This document shows, piece after piece, positions 1-11,800 of a stretch of DNA of 64,000 bases (position 1 is its first letter; each line of letters begins with the position of its first letter). Origin of the DNA: Astropecten irregularis (taxonomy: Eukaryota; Echinodermata; Asteroidea; Paxillosida; Astropectinidae); assembly GCA_963971285.1 (NCBI GenBank), contig OZ020251.1, positions 6,572,001 to 6,636,000 on the forward strand, given 5' to 3'. Below the pieces are notes generated by a model. It was not told where the DNA came from. It was given only the letters and a program-made list of their open reading frames with translations, and ran no database searches. The position numbers were made by a program, and so were the translations under genes.

Positions 1-2188
1 ATCTGGCTGCTTATTTCTGGGGCAGACTGAGGAAACAAAAAATTACACGTGTCTTTTTATTTTCAGTCTAGATCATAGATCTGAATTTTTTTTAACCTGA
101 AGTCGCCCTGCATAGCGAGATCTGTAATGATTTATAAATCATGTCATGGCGTTCTACAATCTATGTGTATTATTATATGGCAGCGCGCTGTCAAATCAAA
201 TATTTGAAAACGATCTTTGAAATCTGGCTGCTCATTTCTGGAGCAGACTGAGGAAAAACAAAATTACACGTGTCTTTTTTATTTTCAGTCTAGATCATAG
301 ATCTGAATTTTTGAACCTAAAGTCGCCCTGCGTAGCGAAATCTGTAATGATTTATAAATCATGACATGGCGTTCTACACTGTATGTGTATTATTATATGG
401 CAGCGCGCTGCCAAATCAAATATTTGAAAACGATCTTTGAAATCTGGCTGCTCATTTCTGGAGCAGACTGAGGAAACAAAAAATTACACGTGTCTTTTTA
501 TTTTCAGTCTAGATCATAGATCTGAATTTTTTTAACCTGAAGTCGCCCTACATAGCGAAATCTGTAATGATTTATAAATCATGTTATGACGTTCTACACT
601 GTATGTGCATTATTATATGGCAGCGCGCTGTCAAATCAAATATTTGAAAACGATCTTTGAAATCTGGCTGCTCATTTCTGGAGCAGACTGAGGAAAAACA
701 AAATTACAAGTGTCCTTTTATTTTCAGTCTAGATCATAGATCTGAATTTTTTTAACCTGAAGTCGCCATGCATAGCGAAATCTGTAATGATTTATAAATC
801 ATGTCATGGCGTTCTACACTGTATGTGTATTATTATATGGCAGCGCGCTGTCAAATCAAATATTTGAAAACGATCTTTGAAATCTGGCTGCTCATTTCTG
901 GAGCAGACTGAGGAAAAACAAAATTACAAGTGTCTTTTTATTTTCAGTCTAGATCATAGATCTGAATTTTTGAACCTGAAGTCGCCCTGCATAGCGAAAT
1001 CTGTAATGATTTATAAATCATGTTATGACGTTTTACACTGCATGTTTATTATTATATGGCAGCGCGCTGTCAAATCCAATATTTAAAAACGATCTTTGAA
1101 ATCTGGCTGCTCATTTCTGGGGCAGACTGAGGAAAAACAAAATTACACGTGTCTTTTTATTTTCAGTCTAGATCATAGATCTGAATTTTTTAACCTGAAG
1201 TCGCCCTGCATAGCGAAATCTGTAATGATTTATAAATCATGTTATGGCGTTCTACACTGTATGTGCATTATTATATGGCAGCGCGCTGTCAAATCAAATA
1301 TTTGAAAACGATCTTTGAAATCTGGCTGCTCATTTCTGGAGCAGACTGAGGAAAAACAAAATTACAAGTGTCTTTTTATTTTCAGTCTAGATCATAGATC
1401 TGAATTTTTTTAACCTGAAGTCGCCCTGCATAGCGAAATCTGTAATGATTTATAAATCATGTCATGGCGTTCTACACTGTATATGTATTATTATATGGCA
1501 GCGCGCTGTCAAATCAAATATTTGAAAACGATCTTTGAAATCTGGCTGCTCATTTCTGGAGCAGACTGAGGAAAAACAAAATTACACGTGTCTTTTTATT
1601 TTCAGTCTAGATCATAGATCTGAATTTTTGAACCTGAAGTCGCCCTGCATAGCGAAATCTGTAATGTTTTACATATCATACCATACCGGTTTACACTGTA
1701 TGTGTATGCCAGCAATCAGTCTAATTCTATATTTTGAAGACGATCTTTGGAATCTGGCTTGTCATTTCTTGGGCAAACTCAGGAAAAACAAAATTACACG
1801 TGTCTTTTTATTTTCAGTCTAGATCATAGATCTGAATTTTTGAACCTGAAGTCGCCCTGCATAGCGAAATATGTAATGATTTATAAATCATGTTATGACG
1901 TTCTACACTGTATGTGAATTATTATATGGCAGCGCGCTTTCAAATCCAATATTTGAAAACGATCTTTGAAATCTGGCTGCTGATTTCTGGGGCAGACTGA
2001 GGAAAAACAAAATTACACGTGTCTTTTTATTTTCAGTCTAGATCATAGATCTGAATTATTGAACCTGAAGTCGCCCTGCGTAGCGAAATCTGTAATGATT
2101 TATAAATCATGTTATGACGTTCTACACTGTTTGTGTATTATTATATGGCAGCGCGCTGTCAACTCCAATATTTGAAACTATCTTTGAA
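1..2188 (+). repeat. 10-mer HOR, copy 1 (2188 bp)
   Basis: Ten monomers, the seventh of type B (1535). The sequence from the first base recurs at 2189. Shared markers include the AATCTATG variant near 150 and 2338, and the TCCTTTTATTTTC and GCCATGCATAGCG variants. T-run expansion (TTTTTTTAACC) in several monomers makes them 220-221 bp. The left end is cut by the window, so the array continues upstream. Confidence 0.9.
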
Positions 2189-4595
2189 ATCTGGCTGCTC
2201 ATTTCTGGGGCAGACTGAGGAAACAAAAAATTACACGTGTCTTTTTATTTTCAGTCTAGATCATAGATCTGAATTTTTTTTAACCTGAAGTCGCCCTGCA
2301 TAGCGAAATCTGTAATGATTTATAAATCATGTCATGGCGTTCTACAATCTATGTGTATTATTATATGGCAGCGCGCTGTCAAATCAAATATTTGAAAACG
2401 ATCTTTGAAATCTGGCTGCTCATTTCTGGAGCAGACTGAGGAAAAACAAAATTACACGTGTCTTTTTTATTTTCAGTCTAGATCATAGATCTGAATTTTT
2501 GAACCTAAAGTCGCCCTGCGTAGCGAAATCTGTAATGATTTATAAATCATGTCATGGCGTTCTACACTGTATGTGTATTATTATATGGCAGCGCGCTGTC
2601 AAATCAAATATTTGAAAACGATCTTTGAAATCTGGCTGCTCATTTCTGGAGCAGACTGAGGAAACAAAAAATAACACGTGTCTTTTTATTTTCAGTCTAG
2701 ATCATAGATCTGAATTTTTTTAACCTGAAGTCGCCCTGCATAGCGAAATCTGTAATGATTTATAAATCATGTTATGACGTTCTACACTGTATGTGCATTA
2801 TTATATGGCAGCGCGCTGTCAAATCAAATATTTGAAAACGATCTTTGAAATCTGGCTGCTCATTTCTGGAGCAGACTGAGGAAAAACAAAATTACAAGTG
2901 TCCTTTTATTTTCAGTCTAGATCATAGATCTGAATTTTTTTAACCTGAAGTCGCCATGCATAGCGAAATCTGTAATGATTTATAAATCATGTCATGGCGT
3001 TCTACACTGTGTGTGTATTATTATATGGCAGCGCGCTGTCAAATCAAATATTTGAAAACGATCTTTGAAATCTGGCTGCTCATTTCTGGAGCAGACTGAG
3101 GAAAAACAAAATTACAAGTGTCTTTTTATTTTCAGTCTAGATCATAGATCTGAATTTTTGAACCTGAAGTCGCCCTGCATAGCGAAATCTGTAATGATTT
3201 ATAAATCATGTTATGACGTTTTACACTGTATGTTTATTATTATATGGCAGCGCGCTGTCAAATCCAATATTTAAAAACGATCTTTGAAATCTGGCTGCTC
3301 ATTTCTGGGGCAGACTGAGGAAAAACAAAATTACACGTGTCTTTTTATTTTCAGTCTAGATCATAGATCTGAATTTTTTAACCTGAAGTCGCCCTGCATA
3401 GCGAAATCTGTAATGATTTATAAATCATGTTATGGCGTTCTACACTGTATGTGCATTATTATATGGCAGCGCGCTGTCAAATCAAATATTTGAAAACGAT
3501 CTTTGAAATCTGGCTGCTCATTTCTGGAGCAGACTGAGGAAAAACAAAATTACAAGTGTCCTTTTATTTTCAGTCTAGATCATAGATCTGAATTTTTTTA
3601 ACCTGAAGTCGCCATGCATAGCGAAATCTGTAATGATTTATAAATCATGTCATGGCGTTCTACACTGTATGTGTATTATTATATGGCAGCGCGCTGTCAA
3701 ATCAAATATTTGAAAACGATCTTTGAAATCTGGCTGCTCATTTCTGGAGCAGACTGAGGAAAAACAAAATTACAAGTGTCTTTTTATTTTCAGTCTAGAT
3801 CATAGATCTGAATTTTTGAACCTGAAGTCGCCCTGCATAGCGAAATCTGTAATGATTTATAAATCATGTTATGACGTTTTACACTGTATGTGCATTATTA
3901 TATGGCAGCGCGCTGTCAAATCAAATATTTGAAAACGATCTTTGAAATCTGGCTGCTCATTTCTGGAGCAGACTGAGGAAAAACAAAATTACACGTGTCT
4001 TTTTATTTTCAGTCTAGATCATAGATCTGAATTTTTGAACCTGAAGTCGCCCTGCATAGCGAAATCTGTAATGTTTTACATATCATACCATACCGGTTTA
4101 CACTGTATGTGTATGCCAGCAATCAGTCTAATTCTATATTTTGAAGACGATCTTTGGAATCTGGCTTGTCATTTCTTGGGCAAACTCAGGAAAAACAAAA
4201 TTACACGTGTCTTTTTATTTTCAGTCTAGATCATAGATCTGAATTTTTGAACCTGAAGTCGCCCTGCATAGCGAAATATGTAATGATTTATAAATCATGT
4301 TATGACGTTCTACACTGTATGTTTATTATTATATGGCAGCGCGCTGTCAAATCCAATATTTGAAAACGATCTTTGAAATCTGGCTGCTGATTTCTGGGGC
4401 AGACTGAGGAAAAACAAAATTACACGTGTCTTTTTATTTTCAGTCTAGATCATAGATCTGAATTATTGAACCTGAAGTCGCCCTGCGTAGCGAAATCTGT
4501 AATGATTTATAAATCATGTTATGACGTTCTACACTGTTTGTGTATTATTATATGGCAGCGCGCTGTCAACTCCAATATTTGAAACTATCTTTGAA
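2189..4595 (+). repeat. HOR copy 2 with one extra monomer (2407 bp)
   Basis: It matches copy 1 at offset 2188 up to about 3500, then at offset 2407. The three-monomer set starting at 2845, 3065 and 3284 is echoed at 3503, 3723 and 3942, so the copy holds eleven monomers. The inserted monomer carries the same TCCTTTTATT and GCCATGCAT marks as the one at 2845. This indicates a local one-monomer gain by unequal exchange. Confidence 0.88.
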
Positions 4596-6566
4596 ATCTG
4601 GCTGCTCATTTCTGGGGCAGACTGAGGAAACAAAAAATTACACGTGTCTTTTTATTTTCAGTCTAGATCATAGATCTGAATTTCTTTTAACCTGAAGTCG
4701 CCCTGCATAGCGAAATCTGTAATGATTTATAAATCATGTCATGGCGTTCTACAATCTATGTGTATTATTATATGGCAGCGCGCTGTCAAATCAAATATTT
4801 GAAAACGATCTTTGAAATCTGGCTGCTCATTTCTGGAGCAGACTGAGGAAAAACAAAATTACACGTGTTTTTTTTATTTTCAGTCTAGATCATAGATCTG
4901 AATTTTTGAACCTGAAGTCGCCCTGCATAGCGAAATCTGTAATGATTTATAAATCATGTTATGACGTTCTACACTGCATGTTTATTATTATATGGCAGCG
5001 CGCTGTCAAATCCAATATTTGAAAACGATCTTTGAAATCTGCCTGCTCATTTCTCGGGCAAACTCAGGAAAAACAAAATTACACGTGTCTTTTTATTTTC
5101 AGTCTAGATCATAGATCTGAATTTTTTTAACCTGAAGTCGCCCTGCATAGCGAAATCTGTAATGATTTATAAATCATGTCATGGCGTTCTACACTGTATA
5201 TGTATTATTATATGGCAGCGCGCTGTCAAATCAAATATTTGAAAACGATCTTTGAAATCTGGCTGCTCATTTCTGGAGCAGACTGAGGAAAAACAAAATT
5301 ACACGTGTCTTTTTATTTTTAGTCTAGATCATAGATCTGAATTTTTGAACCTGAAGTCGCCCTGCGTAGCGAAATCTGTAATGATTTATAAATCATGTTA
5401 TGACGTTCTACACTGTATGTGTATTATTATATGGCAGCGCGCTGTCAACTCCAATATTTGAAACTATTTTGAAATCTGGCTGCTCATTTCTGGGGCAGAC
5501 TGAGGAAACACAAAATTACAGGGGTCTTTTTATTTTCAATCTAGATCATAGATCTGAATTTTTTTAACCTGAAGTCGCCCTGCATAGCGAAATCTGTAAT
5601 GATTTATAAATCATGTTATGGCGTTCTACACTGTATGTGCATTATTATATGGCAGCGCGCTGTCAAATTAAATATTTGAAAACGATCTTTGAAATCTGGC
5701 TGCTCATTTCTGGAGCAGACTGAGGAAAAACAAAATTACAAGTGTCTTTTTATTTTCAGTCTTGATCATAGATCTGAATTTTTGAACCTGAAGTCGCCCT
5801 GCATAGGGAAATCTGTAATAATTTATATATCATGTTATGACGTTCTACACTGTATGTGAATTATTATATGGCAGCGCGCTGTCGAATCCAATATTTTGGA
5901 AACGATCTTTGAAATCTGGCTGCTCATTTCTGGGGCAGACTGAGGAAAAACAAAATTACACGTGTCTTTTTATTTTCAGTCTAGATCATAGATCTGAATT
6001 ATTGAACCTGAAGTCGCCCTGCGTAGCGAAATCTGTAGAGATTTATAAATCATGTTATGACGTTCTACACTGTATGTGTATTATTATATGGCAGCGCGCT
6101 GTCAACTCCAATATTTGAAACTATCTTTGAAATCTGGCTGCTCATTTCTGGGGCAGACTGAGGAAACAAAAAATTACACGTGTCTTTTTATTTTCAGTCT
6201 AGATCATAGATCTGAATTTTTTTAACCTGAAGTCGCCCTGCATAGCGAAATCTGTAATGATTTATAAATCATGTCATGGCGTTCTACACTGTATGTGTAT
6301 TATTATATGGCAGCGCGCTGTCAAATCAAATATTTGAAAACGATCTTTGAAATCTGGCTGCTCATTTCTGGAGCAGACTGAGGAAAAACAAAATTACAAG
6401 TGTCTTTTTATTTTCAGTCTAGATCATAGATCTGAATTTTTGAACCTGAAGACGCCCTGCATAGCGAAATCTGTAATGATTTATATATCATGTTATGACG
6501 TTCTACACTGTATGTGTATTATTATATGGCAGCGCGCTGTCGAATCCAATATTTTGGAAACGATCT
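4596..6566 (+). repeat. Nine A monomers, degenerate continuation of the first HOR
   Basis: The block opens like the two HOR copies (GAGGAAACAAAAAATTACACG, AATCTATG) and then departs from their order. Private changes include ACAGGGGTC near 5520, GCATAGGGAAATC near 5806, GTAGAGATTTAT near 6036 and AAGACGCCC near 6449. Several monomers have TGTCGAATCC and ATTTTGGAAACG. It contains no B monomer. It reads as an unhomogenised edge between the first HOR pair and the D-E composite. Confidence 0.8.
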
Positions 6567-6779
6567 TTGAAATCTGCCTGCTCATTTCTCGGGCAAACTC
6601 AGGAAAAACAAAATTACACGTGTCTTTTTATTTTCAGTGTAGGTCATAGATCTGAATTGCTGAATCTGAAGTCGCCCTGCGTAGCGAAATCTGTAATGAT
6701 TTATTATACATTGTTATTACGTTCTACACTGTATGTGCATTATATGTGGCAGTCTAATTCTATATTTTGAAAACGATCT
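6567..6779 (+). repeat. Most divergent type-C monomer
   Basis: It has the C head (CTGCCTGCTC, CAAACTCAGG, GTGTAGGTC) but keeps A-like states elsewhere: TCGCCCTGCGTAGCG, GTAATG rather than TTTAATG, and GTATGTGCATTATATGTGG. It directly precedes the first D monomer. It looks closer to the ancestral C than the homogenised copies after 23 kb. Confidence 0.8.
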
Positions 6780-6957
6780 TTGAAATCTGGCTGCTCTATT
6801 ATGGGGCAAACTGAGGAAAATTCCAATTGCACTTGTCTTTTTATTTTCAGTCTAGATCAGCGATCTTAATTTCTAATCCTGAAGTCCCCCTGCGTAGCAA
6901 AATCTGTAATGATTTATATATCATGTTATTACGCTCAATACTGTATGAGTGTTATAT
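6780..6957 (+). repeat. Left part of D monomer 1 (ancestral-like)
   Basis: This D monomer still reads CTGGCTGCTCTATTATGGGG, intermediate between A (CTGGCTGCTCATTTCTGGGG) and the later D form (CTGACTGCTTAATTATGGGG). The dyad is AGATC-AGC-GATCT. It continues into E block 1. Confidence 0.8.
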
Positions 6958-7485
6958 TTAGAATTCTAAACTCAATGAAATATTATAAGTGATTCACACT
7001 AAAGTGTCGATTTTACGAAGCCCGAGGATCGATCGTACCCCCATCGTATCCTACGTAGGGCTGCAAGGCATAATTCATAGGTCATACGACTAATAGTTTG
7101 AGTCCCACTTATTGGGCCGTTAGAATTATTTTTTCACGATTTTTTATTTCGTCCTTCGCACTAACGTCCTACGCTAAGCAATGCAGTAAAACATAAAATC
7201 ATAAACCGATCACCTAAAAAATGTCTGAAATCAAGTGCAAACATTCCACCTCCCCCTAAAAAATCCTAACGCGCTTTAGCAATGAGCCCGTGTACAAACC
7301 ATATTACGAAGGCTTGGATCTTGACCATAATTCACTGACTATGTCAGACGACTGGCTCATGCCATGCTTATAGGCAAGCCCATAGAGCCTGCGTGGAAAA
7401 AAAATGAGTTGTGACATGAAATGGTCCTGGATTTTGTTTGTCATAGTCAGCTAGATGCGGTCTAGTTTCCACCTTCGTGCATAAG
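6958..7485 (+). repeat. E block 1 (528 bp), divergent form
   Basis: Same block as the 539-bp copies but with many private states: ten bases (GTTACTGCAG) are absent between TTTGAG and TCCCAC, and it has CACTTATTGGG, GTCCTACGCTAAGC, AAGTGCAAACATTCC, GGCTTGGATC, ATGTCAGACG and CAGCTAGATG. The missing ten bases include an ACTGCAGT palindrome found in all later complete copies, so either this copy lost it or the later lineage gained it. No reading frame or terminal inverted repeat is evident. Confidence 0.85.
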
Positions 7486-7913
7486 TTTGTGTATCATTAT
7501 ATATGACAGCCCGCGTTCAAATCCTATATTTTGAACACGATCTTTGAAATCTGGCTGCTCATTTCTGGGGCAGACTGAGGAAAAACAAAATTACACGTGT
7601 CTTTTTATTTTCAGTCTAGATCATAGATCTGAATTTTTGAACCTGAAGTCGCCCTGCGTAGCGAAATCTGTAATGATTTATAAATCATGTTATGACGTTC
7701 TACACTGTATGTGTATTATTATATGGCAGCGCGCTGTCAACTCCAATATTTTAAACTATCTTTGAAATCTGGCTGCTCATTTCTGGGGCAGACTGAGGAA
7801 ACAAAAAATTACACGTGTCTTTTTATTTTCAGTCTAGATCATAGATCTGAATTATTGAACCTGAAGTCGCCCTGCGTAGCGAAATCTGTAATGATTTATA
7901 AATCATGTTATGA
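7486..7913 (+). repeat. D tail and A monomers joining E block 1 to the 20-mer HOR
   Basis: 58 bp of D tail (CCCGCGTTCAAATCC) lead into A monomers at 7544 and 7762. The segment is not part of the 4355-bp period: the base at 7913 (GACG) differs from the equivalent at 12268 (GGCG), which fixes the left edge of the duplicated unit. Confidence 0.8.
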
Positions 7914-8491
7914 CGTTCTACACTGTATGTGTATTATTATATGGCAGCGCGCTGTCAACTGCAATATTTTAAACGATCTTTGAAATCTGGCTGCTCATTT
8001 CTGGAGCAGACTGAGGAAAAACAAAATTACAAGTGTCTTTTTATTTTCAGTCTAGATCATAGATCTGAATTTTTGAACCTGAAGTCGCCCTGCATAGCGA
8101 AATCTGTAATGATTTATAAATCATGTTATGACGTTCTACACTGTATGTTTATTATTATATGGCAGCGCGCTGTCAAATCCAATATTTGAAAACGATCTTT
8201 GAAATCTGGCTGCTCATTTCTGGGGCAGACTGAGGAAAAACAAAATTACATGTGTCTTTTTATTTTCAGTCTAGATCATAGATCTGAATTTTTGAACCTG
8301 AAGTCGCCCTGCGTAACGAAATCTGTAATGATTTATAAATCATGTTATGACGTTCTACACTGTATGTGCATTATTATATGGCAGCGCGCTGTCAAATCCA
8401 ATATTTAAAAACGATCTTTGAAATCTGGCTGCTCATTTCTGGGGCAGACTGAGGAAAAACAAAATTACACGTGTCTTTTTATTTTCAGTCT

Positions 8492-8504
8492 AGATCATAG
8501 ATCT
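8492..8504. other. AGATC-N3-GATCT dyad (reference position)
   Basis: 5-bp inverted arms around a 3-base centre. Centre variants are ATA (A, B), AGA (B'), AAC (D, type I units) and AGC (D, type II units and chimeras). Arms stay intact in these classes while the centre changes. C has a one-base arm change (AGGTC). It lies immediately after the conserved TTTTTATTTTCAG core. Confidence 0.85.
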
Positions 8505-8546
8505 GAATTTTTGAACCTGAAGTCGCCCTGCGTAGCGAAATCTGTA

Positions 8547-8562
8547 ATGATTTATAAATCAT
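8547..8562. other. 16-bp perfect palindrome of A monomers (reference position)
   Basis: ATGATTTATAAATCAT equals its own reverse complement. It recurs in most A monomers at +129 from the monomer start. Trimer member 1 has GTGATTTATAAATCAT, which leaves a 14-bp palindrome. Trimer member 2 (ATGATTTATATATCAT) breaks it with one change. B and B' lack it entirely. An AT-rich dyad of this size could extrude as a cruciform or bind a dimeric protein. Neither is demonstrated. Confidence 0.85.
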
Positions 8563-8600
8563 GTTATGACGTTCTACACTGTATGTGTATTATTATATGG

Positions 8601-8610
8601 CAGCGCGCTG
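8601..8610. other. 10-bp GC palindrome of A monomers (reference position)
   Basis: CAGCGCGCTG is a perfect palindrome, about 15 bp after the AT-rich TATTATTATATGG. Trimer member 1 reads CTGCGCGCTG. D tails carry CCCGCGG, with a different palindrome (CCGCGG). A-short loses the first C. B, B' and C lack it. It contains two overlapping GCGC sites and is the most GC-rich point of an otherwise AT-rich monomer. Confidence 0.85.
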
Positions 8611-8636
8611 TCAACTCCAATATTTAAAAACGATCT

Positions 8637-8848
8637 TTGAAATCTGGCTGCTCATTTCTGGGGCAGACTGAGGAAAAACAAAATTACACGTGTCTTTTTA
8701 TTTTCAGTCTAGATCATAGATCTGAATTTTTGAACCTGAAGTCGCCCTGCATAGCGAAATCTGTAATGTTTTACATATCTTACCATACCGGTTTACACTG
8801 TATGTGTATGCCAGCACTCAGTCTAATTCTATATTTTGAAGACGATCT
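8637..8848 (+). repeat. Reference type-B monomer (212 bp)
   Basis: The first 135 bases match type A. The 3' part then diverges: the 16-bp palindrome is replaced by TGTTTTACATATC followed by ACCATACCGG, and the GC palindrome by CCAGCACTCAG. The next monomer opens with a variant head (GAATCTGGCTGGTC and TTGGGCAAACTCAGG). Further B monomers start at 1535, 3942, 9287, 10811, 12992, 13642, 15166, 17349, 19315, 20393 and about 21823. Their positions act as phase markers for the higher-order repeats of the first third of the window. B keeps ACACGTGT and AGATC-ATA-GATCT but lacks the two 3' dyads. Confidence 0.93.
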
Positions 8849-11800
8849 TTGGAATCTGGCTGGTCATTTCTTGGGCAAACTCAGGAAAAACTAAATTACA
8901 CGTGTCTTTTTATTTTCAGTCTAGATCATAGATCTGAATTTTTGAACCTGAAGTCGCCCTGCATAGTGAAATCTGTAATGATTTATAAATCATGTTATGA
9001 CGTTCTACACTGTATGTTTATTATTATATGGCAGCGCGCTGTCAAATCCAATATTTGAAAACGATCTTTGAAATCCGGCTGCTCATTTCTGGGGCAGACT
9101 GAGGAAAAACAAAATTACACGTGTCTTTTTATTTTCAGTCTAGATCATAGATCTGAATTATTGAACCTGAAGTCGCCCTGCGTAGCGAAATCTGTAATGA
9201 TTTATAAATCATGTTATGACGTTCTACACTGTATGTTTATTATTATATGGCAGCGCGCTGTCAAATCCAATATTTGAAAACGATCTTTGAAATCTGGCTG
9301 CTCATTTCTGGGGCAGACTGAGGAAAAACAAATTTACACGTGTCTTTTTATTTTCAGTCTAGATCATAGATCTGAATTTTTGAACCTGAAGTCGCCCTGC
9401 ATAGCGAAATCTGTAATGTTTTACATATCATACCATACCGGTTTACACTGTATGTGTATGCCAGCACTCAGTCTAATTCTATATTTTGAAGACGATCTTT
9501 GGAATCTGGCTGGTCATTTCTTGGGCAAACTCAGGAAAAACAAAATTACACGTGTCTTTTTATTTTCAGTCTAGATCATAGATCTGAATTTTTGAACCTG
9601 AAGTCGCCCTGCATAGCGAAATCTGTAATGATTTATAAATCATGTTATGACGTTCTACACTGTATGTTTATTATTATATGGCAGCGCGCTGTCAAATCCA
9701 ATATTTGAAAACGATCTTTGAAATCTGGCTGCTCATTTCTGGGGCAGACTGAGGAAAAACAAAATTACACGTGTCTTTTTATTTTCAGTCTAGATCATAG
9801 ATCTGAATTATTGAACCTGAAGTCGCCCTGCGTAGCGAAATCTGTAATGATTTATAAATCATGTTATGACGTTCTACACTGTATGTGTTTTATTATATGG
9901 CAGCGCGCTGTCAACTCCAATATTTTAAACTATCTTTGAAATCTGGCTGCTCATTTCTGGGGCAGACTGAGGAAACAAAAAATTACACGTGTCTTTTTAT
10001 TTTCAGTATAGATCATAGATCTGAATTATTGAACCTGAAGTCGCCCTGCGTAGCGAAATCTGTAATGATTTATAAATCATGTTATGACGTTCTACACTGT
10101 ATGTGTATTATTATATGGCAGCGCGCTGTCAACTCCAATATTTTAAACGATCTTTGAAATCTGGCTGCTCATTTCTGGAGCAGACTGAGGAAAAACAAAA
10201 TTACAAGTGTCTTTTTATTTTCAGTCTAGATCATAGATCTGAATTTTTGAACCTGAAGTCGCCCTGCATAGCGAAATCTGTAATGATTTATAAATCATGT
10301 TATGACGTTCTACACTGTATGTTTATTATTATATGGCAGCGCGCTGTCAAATCCAATATTTGAAAACGATCTTTGAAATCTGGCTGCTCATTTCTGGGGC
10401 AGACTGAGGAAAAACAAAATTACATGTGTCTTTTTATTTTCAGTCTAGATCATAGATCTGAATTTTTGAACCTGAAGTCGCCCGGCGTAGCGAAATCTGT
10501 AATGATTTATAAATCATGTTATGACGTTCTACACTGTATGTGCATTATTATATGGCAGCGCGCTGTCAAATCTAATATTTAAAAACGATCTTTGAAATCT
10601 GGCTGCTCATTTCTGGGGCAGACTGAGGAAAAACAAAATTACACGTGTCTTTTTATTTTCAGTCTAGATCATAGATCTGAATTTTTGAACCTGAAGTCGC
10701 CCTGCGTAGCGAAATCTGTAATGATTTATAAATCATGTTATGACGTTCTACACTGTATGTGTATTATTATATGGCAGCGCGCTGTCAACTCCAATATTTA
10801 AAAACGATCTTTGAAATCTGGCTGCTCATTTCTGGGGCAGACTGAGGAAAAACAAAATTACACGTGTCTTTTTATTTTCAGTCTAGATCATAGATCTGAA
10901 TTTTTGAACCTGAAGTCGCCCTGCATAGCGAAATCTGTAATGTTTTACATATCTTACCATACCGGTTTACACTGTATTTGTATGCCAGCACTCAGTCTAA
11001 TTCTATATTTTGAAGACGATCTTTGGAATCTGGCTGGTCATTTCTTGGGCAAACTCAGGAAAAACAAAATTACACGTGTCTTTTTATTTTCAGTCTAGAT
11101 CATAGATCTGAATTTTTGAACCTGAAGTCGCCCTGCGTAGCGAAATCTGTAATGATTTATAAATCATGTTATGACGTTCTACACTGTATGTGTATTATTA
11201 TATGGCAGCGCGCTGTCAACTCCAATATTTTAAACTATCTTTGAAATCTGGCTGCTCATTTCTGGGGCAGACTGAGGAAACAAAAAAATTACACGTGTCT
11301 TTTTATTTTCAGTCTAGATCATAGATCTGAATTATTGAACCTGAAGTCTCCCTGCGTAGCGAAATCTGTAATGATTTATAAATCATGTTATGACGTTCTA
11401 CACTGTATGTGTATTATTATATGGCAGCGCGCTGTCAACTCCAATATTTTAAACGATCTTTGAAATCTGGCTGCTCATTTCTGGAGCAGACTGAGGAAAA
11501 ACAAAATTACAAGTGTCTTTTTATTTTCAGTCTAGATCATAGATCTGAATTTTTGAACCTGAAGTCGCCCTGCATAGCGAAATCTGTAATGATTTATAAA
11601 TCATGTTATGACGTTCTACACTGTATGTTTATTATTATATGGCAGCGCGCTGTCAAATCCAATATTTGAAAACGATCTTTGAAATCTGGCTGCTCATTTC
11701 TGGGGCAGACTGAGGAAAAACAAAATTACATGTGTCTTTTTATTTTCAGTCTAGATCATAGATCTGAATTTTTGAACCTGAAGTCGCCCTGCGTAGCGAA

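Larger units (their letters stand above)
8418..8636 (+). repeat. Reference type-A monomer (219 bp)
   Basis: Representative of the commonest class. In order it holds the ACACGTGT palindrome with an E-box CACGTG (8467-8474), a pyrimidine-rich core ending TTTTTATTTTCAG (8476-8488), the interrupted dyad AGATC-ATA-GATCT (8492-8504), the perfect 16-bp palindrome ATGATTTATAAATCAT (8547-8562) and the perfect 10-bp palindrome CAGCGCGCTG (8601-8610). Common variants are ACACGTGT/ACAAGTGT/ACATGTGT, TGCGTAGCG/TGCATAGCG, TTTTTGAACC/TTTTTTTAACC and GGGGCAG/GGAGCAG. One frame is open across the monomer because 219 is 3 x 73. It ends at the TGA or TAA after AATATT and has no coding signature. Confidence 0.95.

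Noticed and set aside
6958..7485. Block E as a SINE, MITE or other named transposon
   Set aside because: I could not see RNA polymerase III A and B boxes, a poly-A or simple-repeat tail, or terminal inverted repeats at the block ends. The possible flanking duplication is imperfect and may just reflect homologous monomer sequence.
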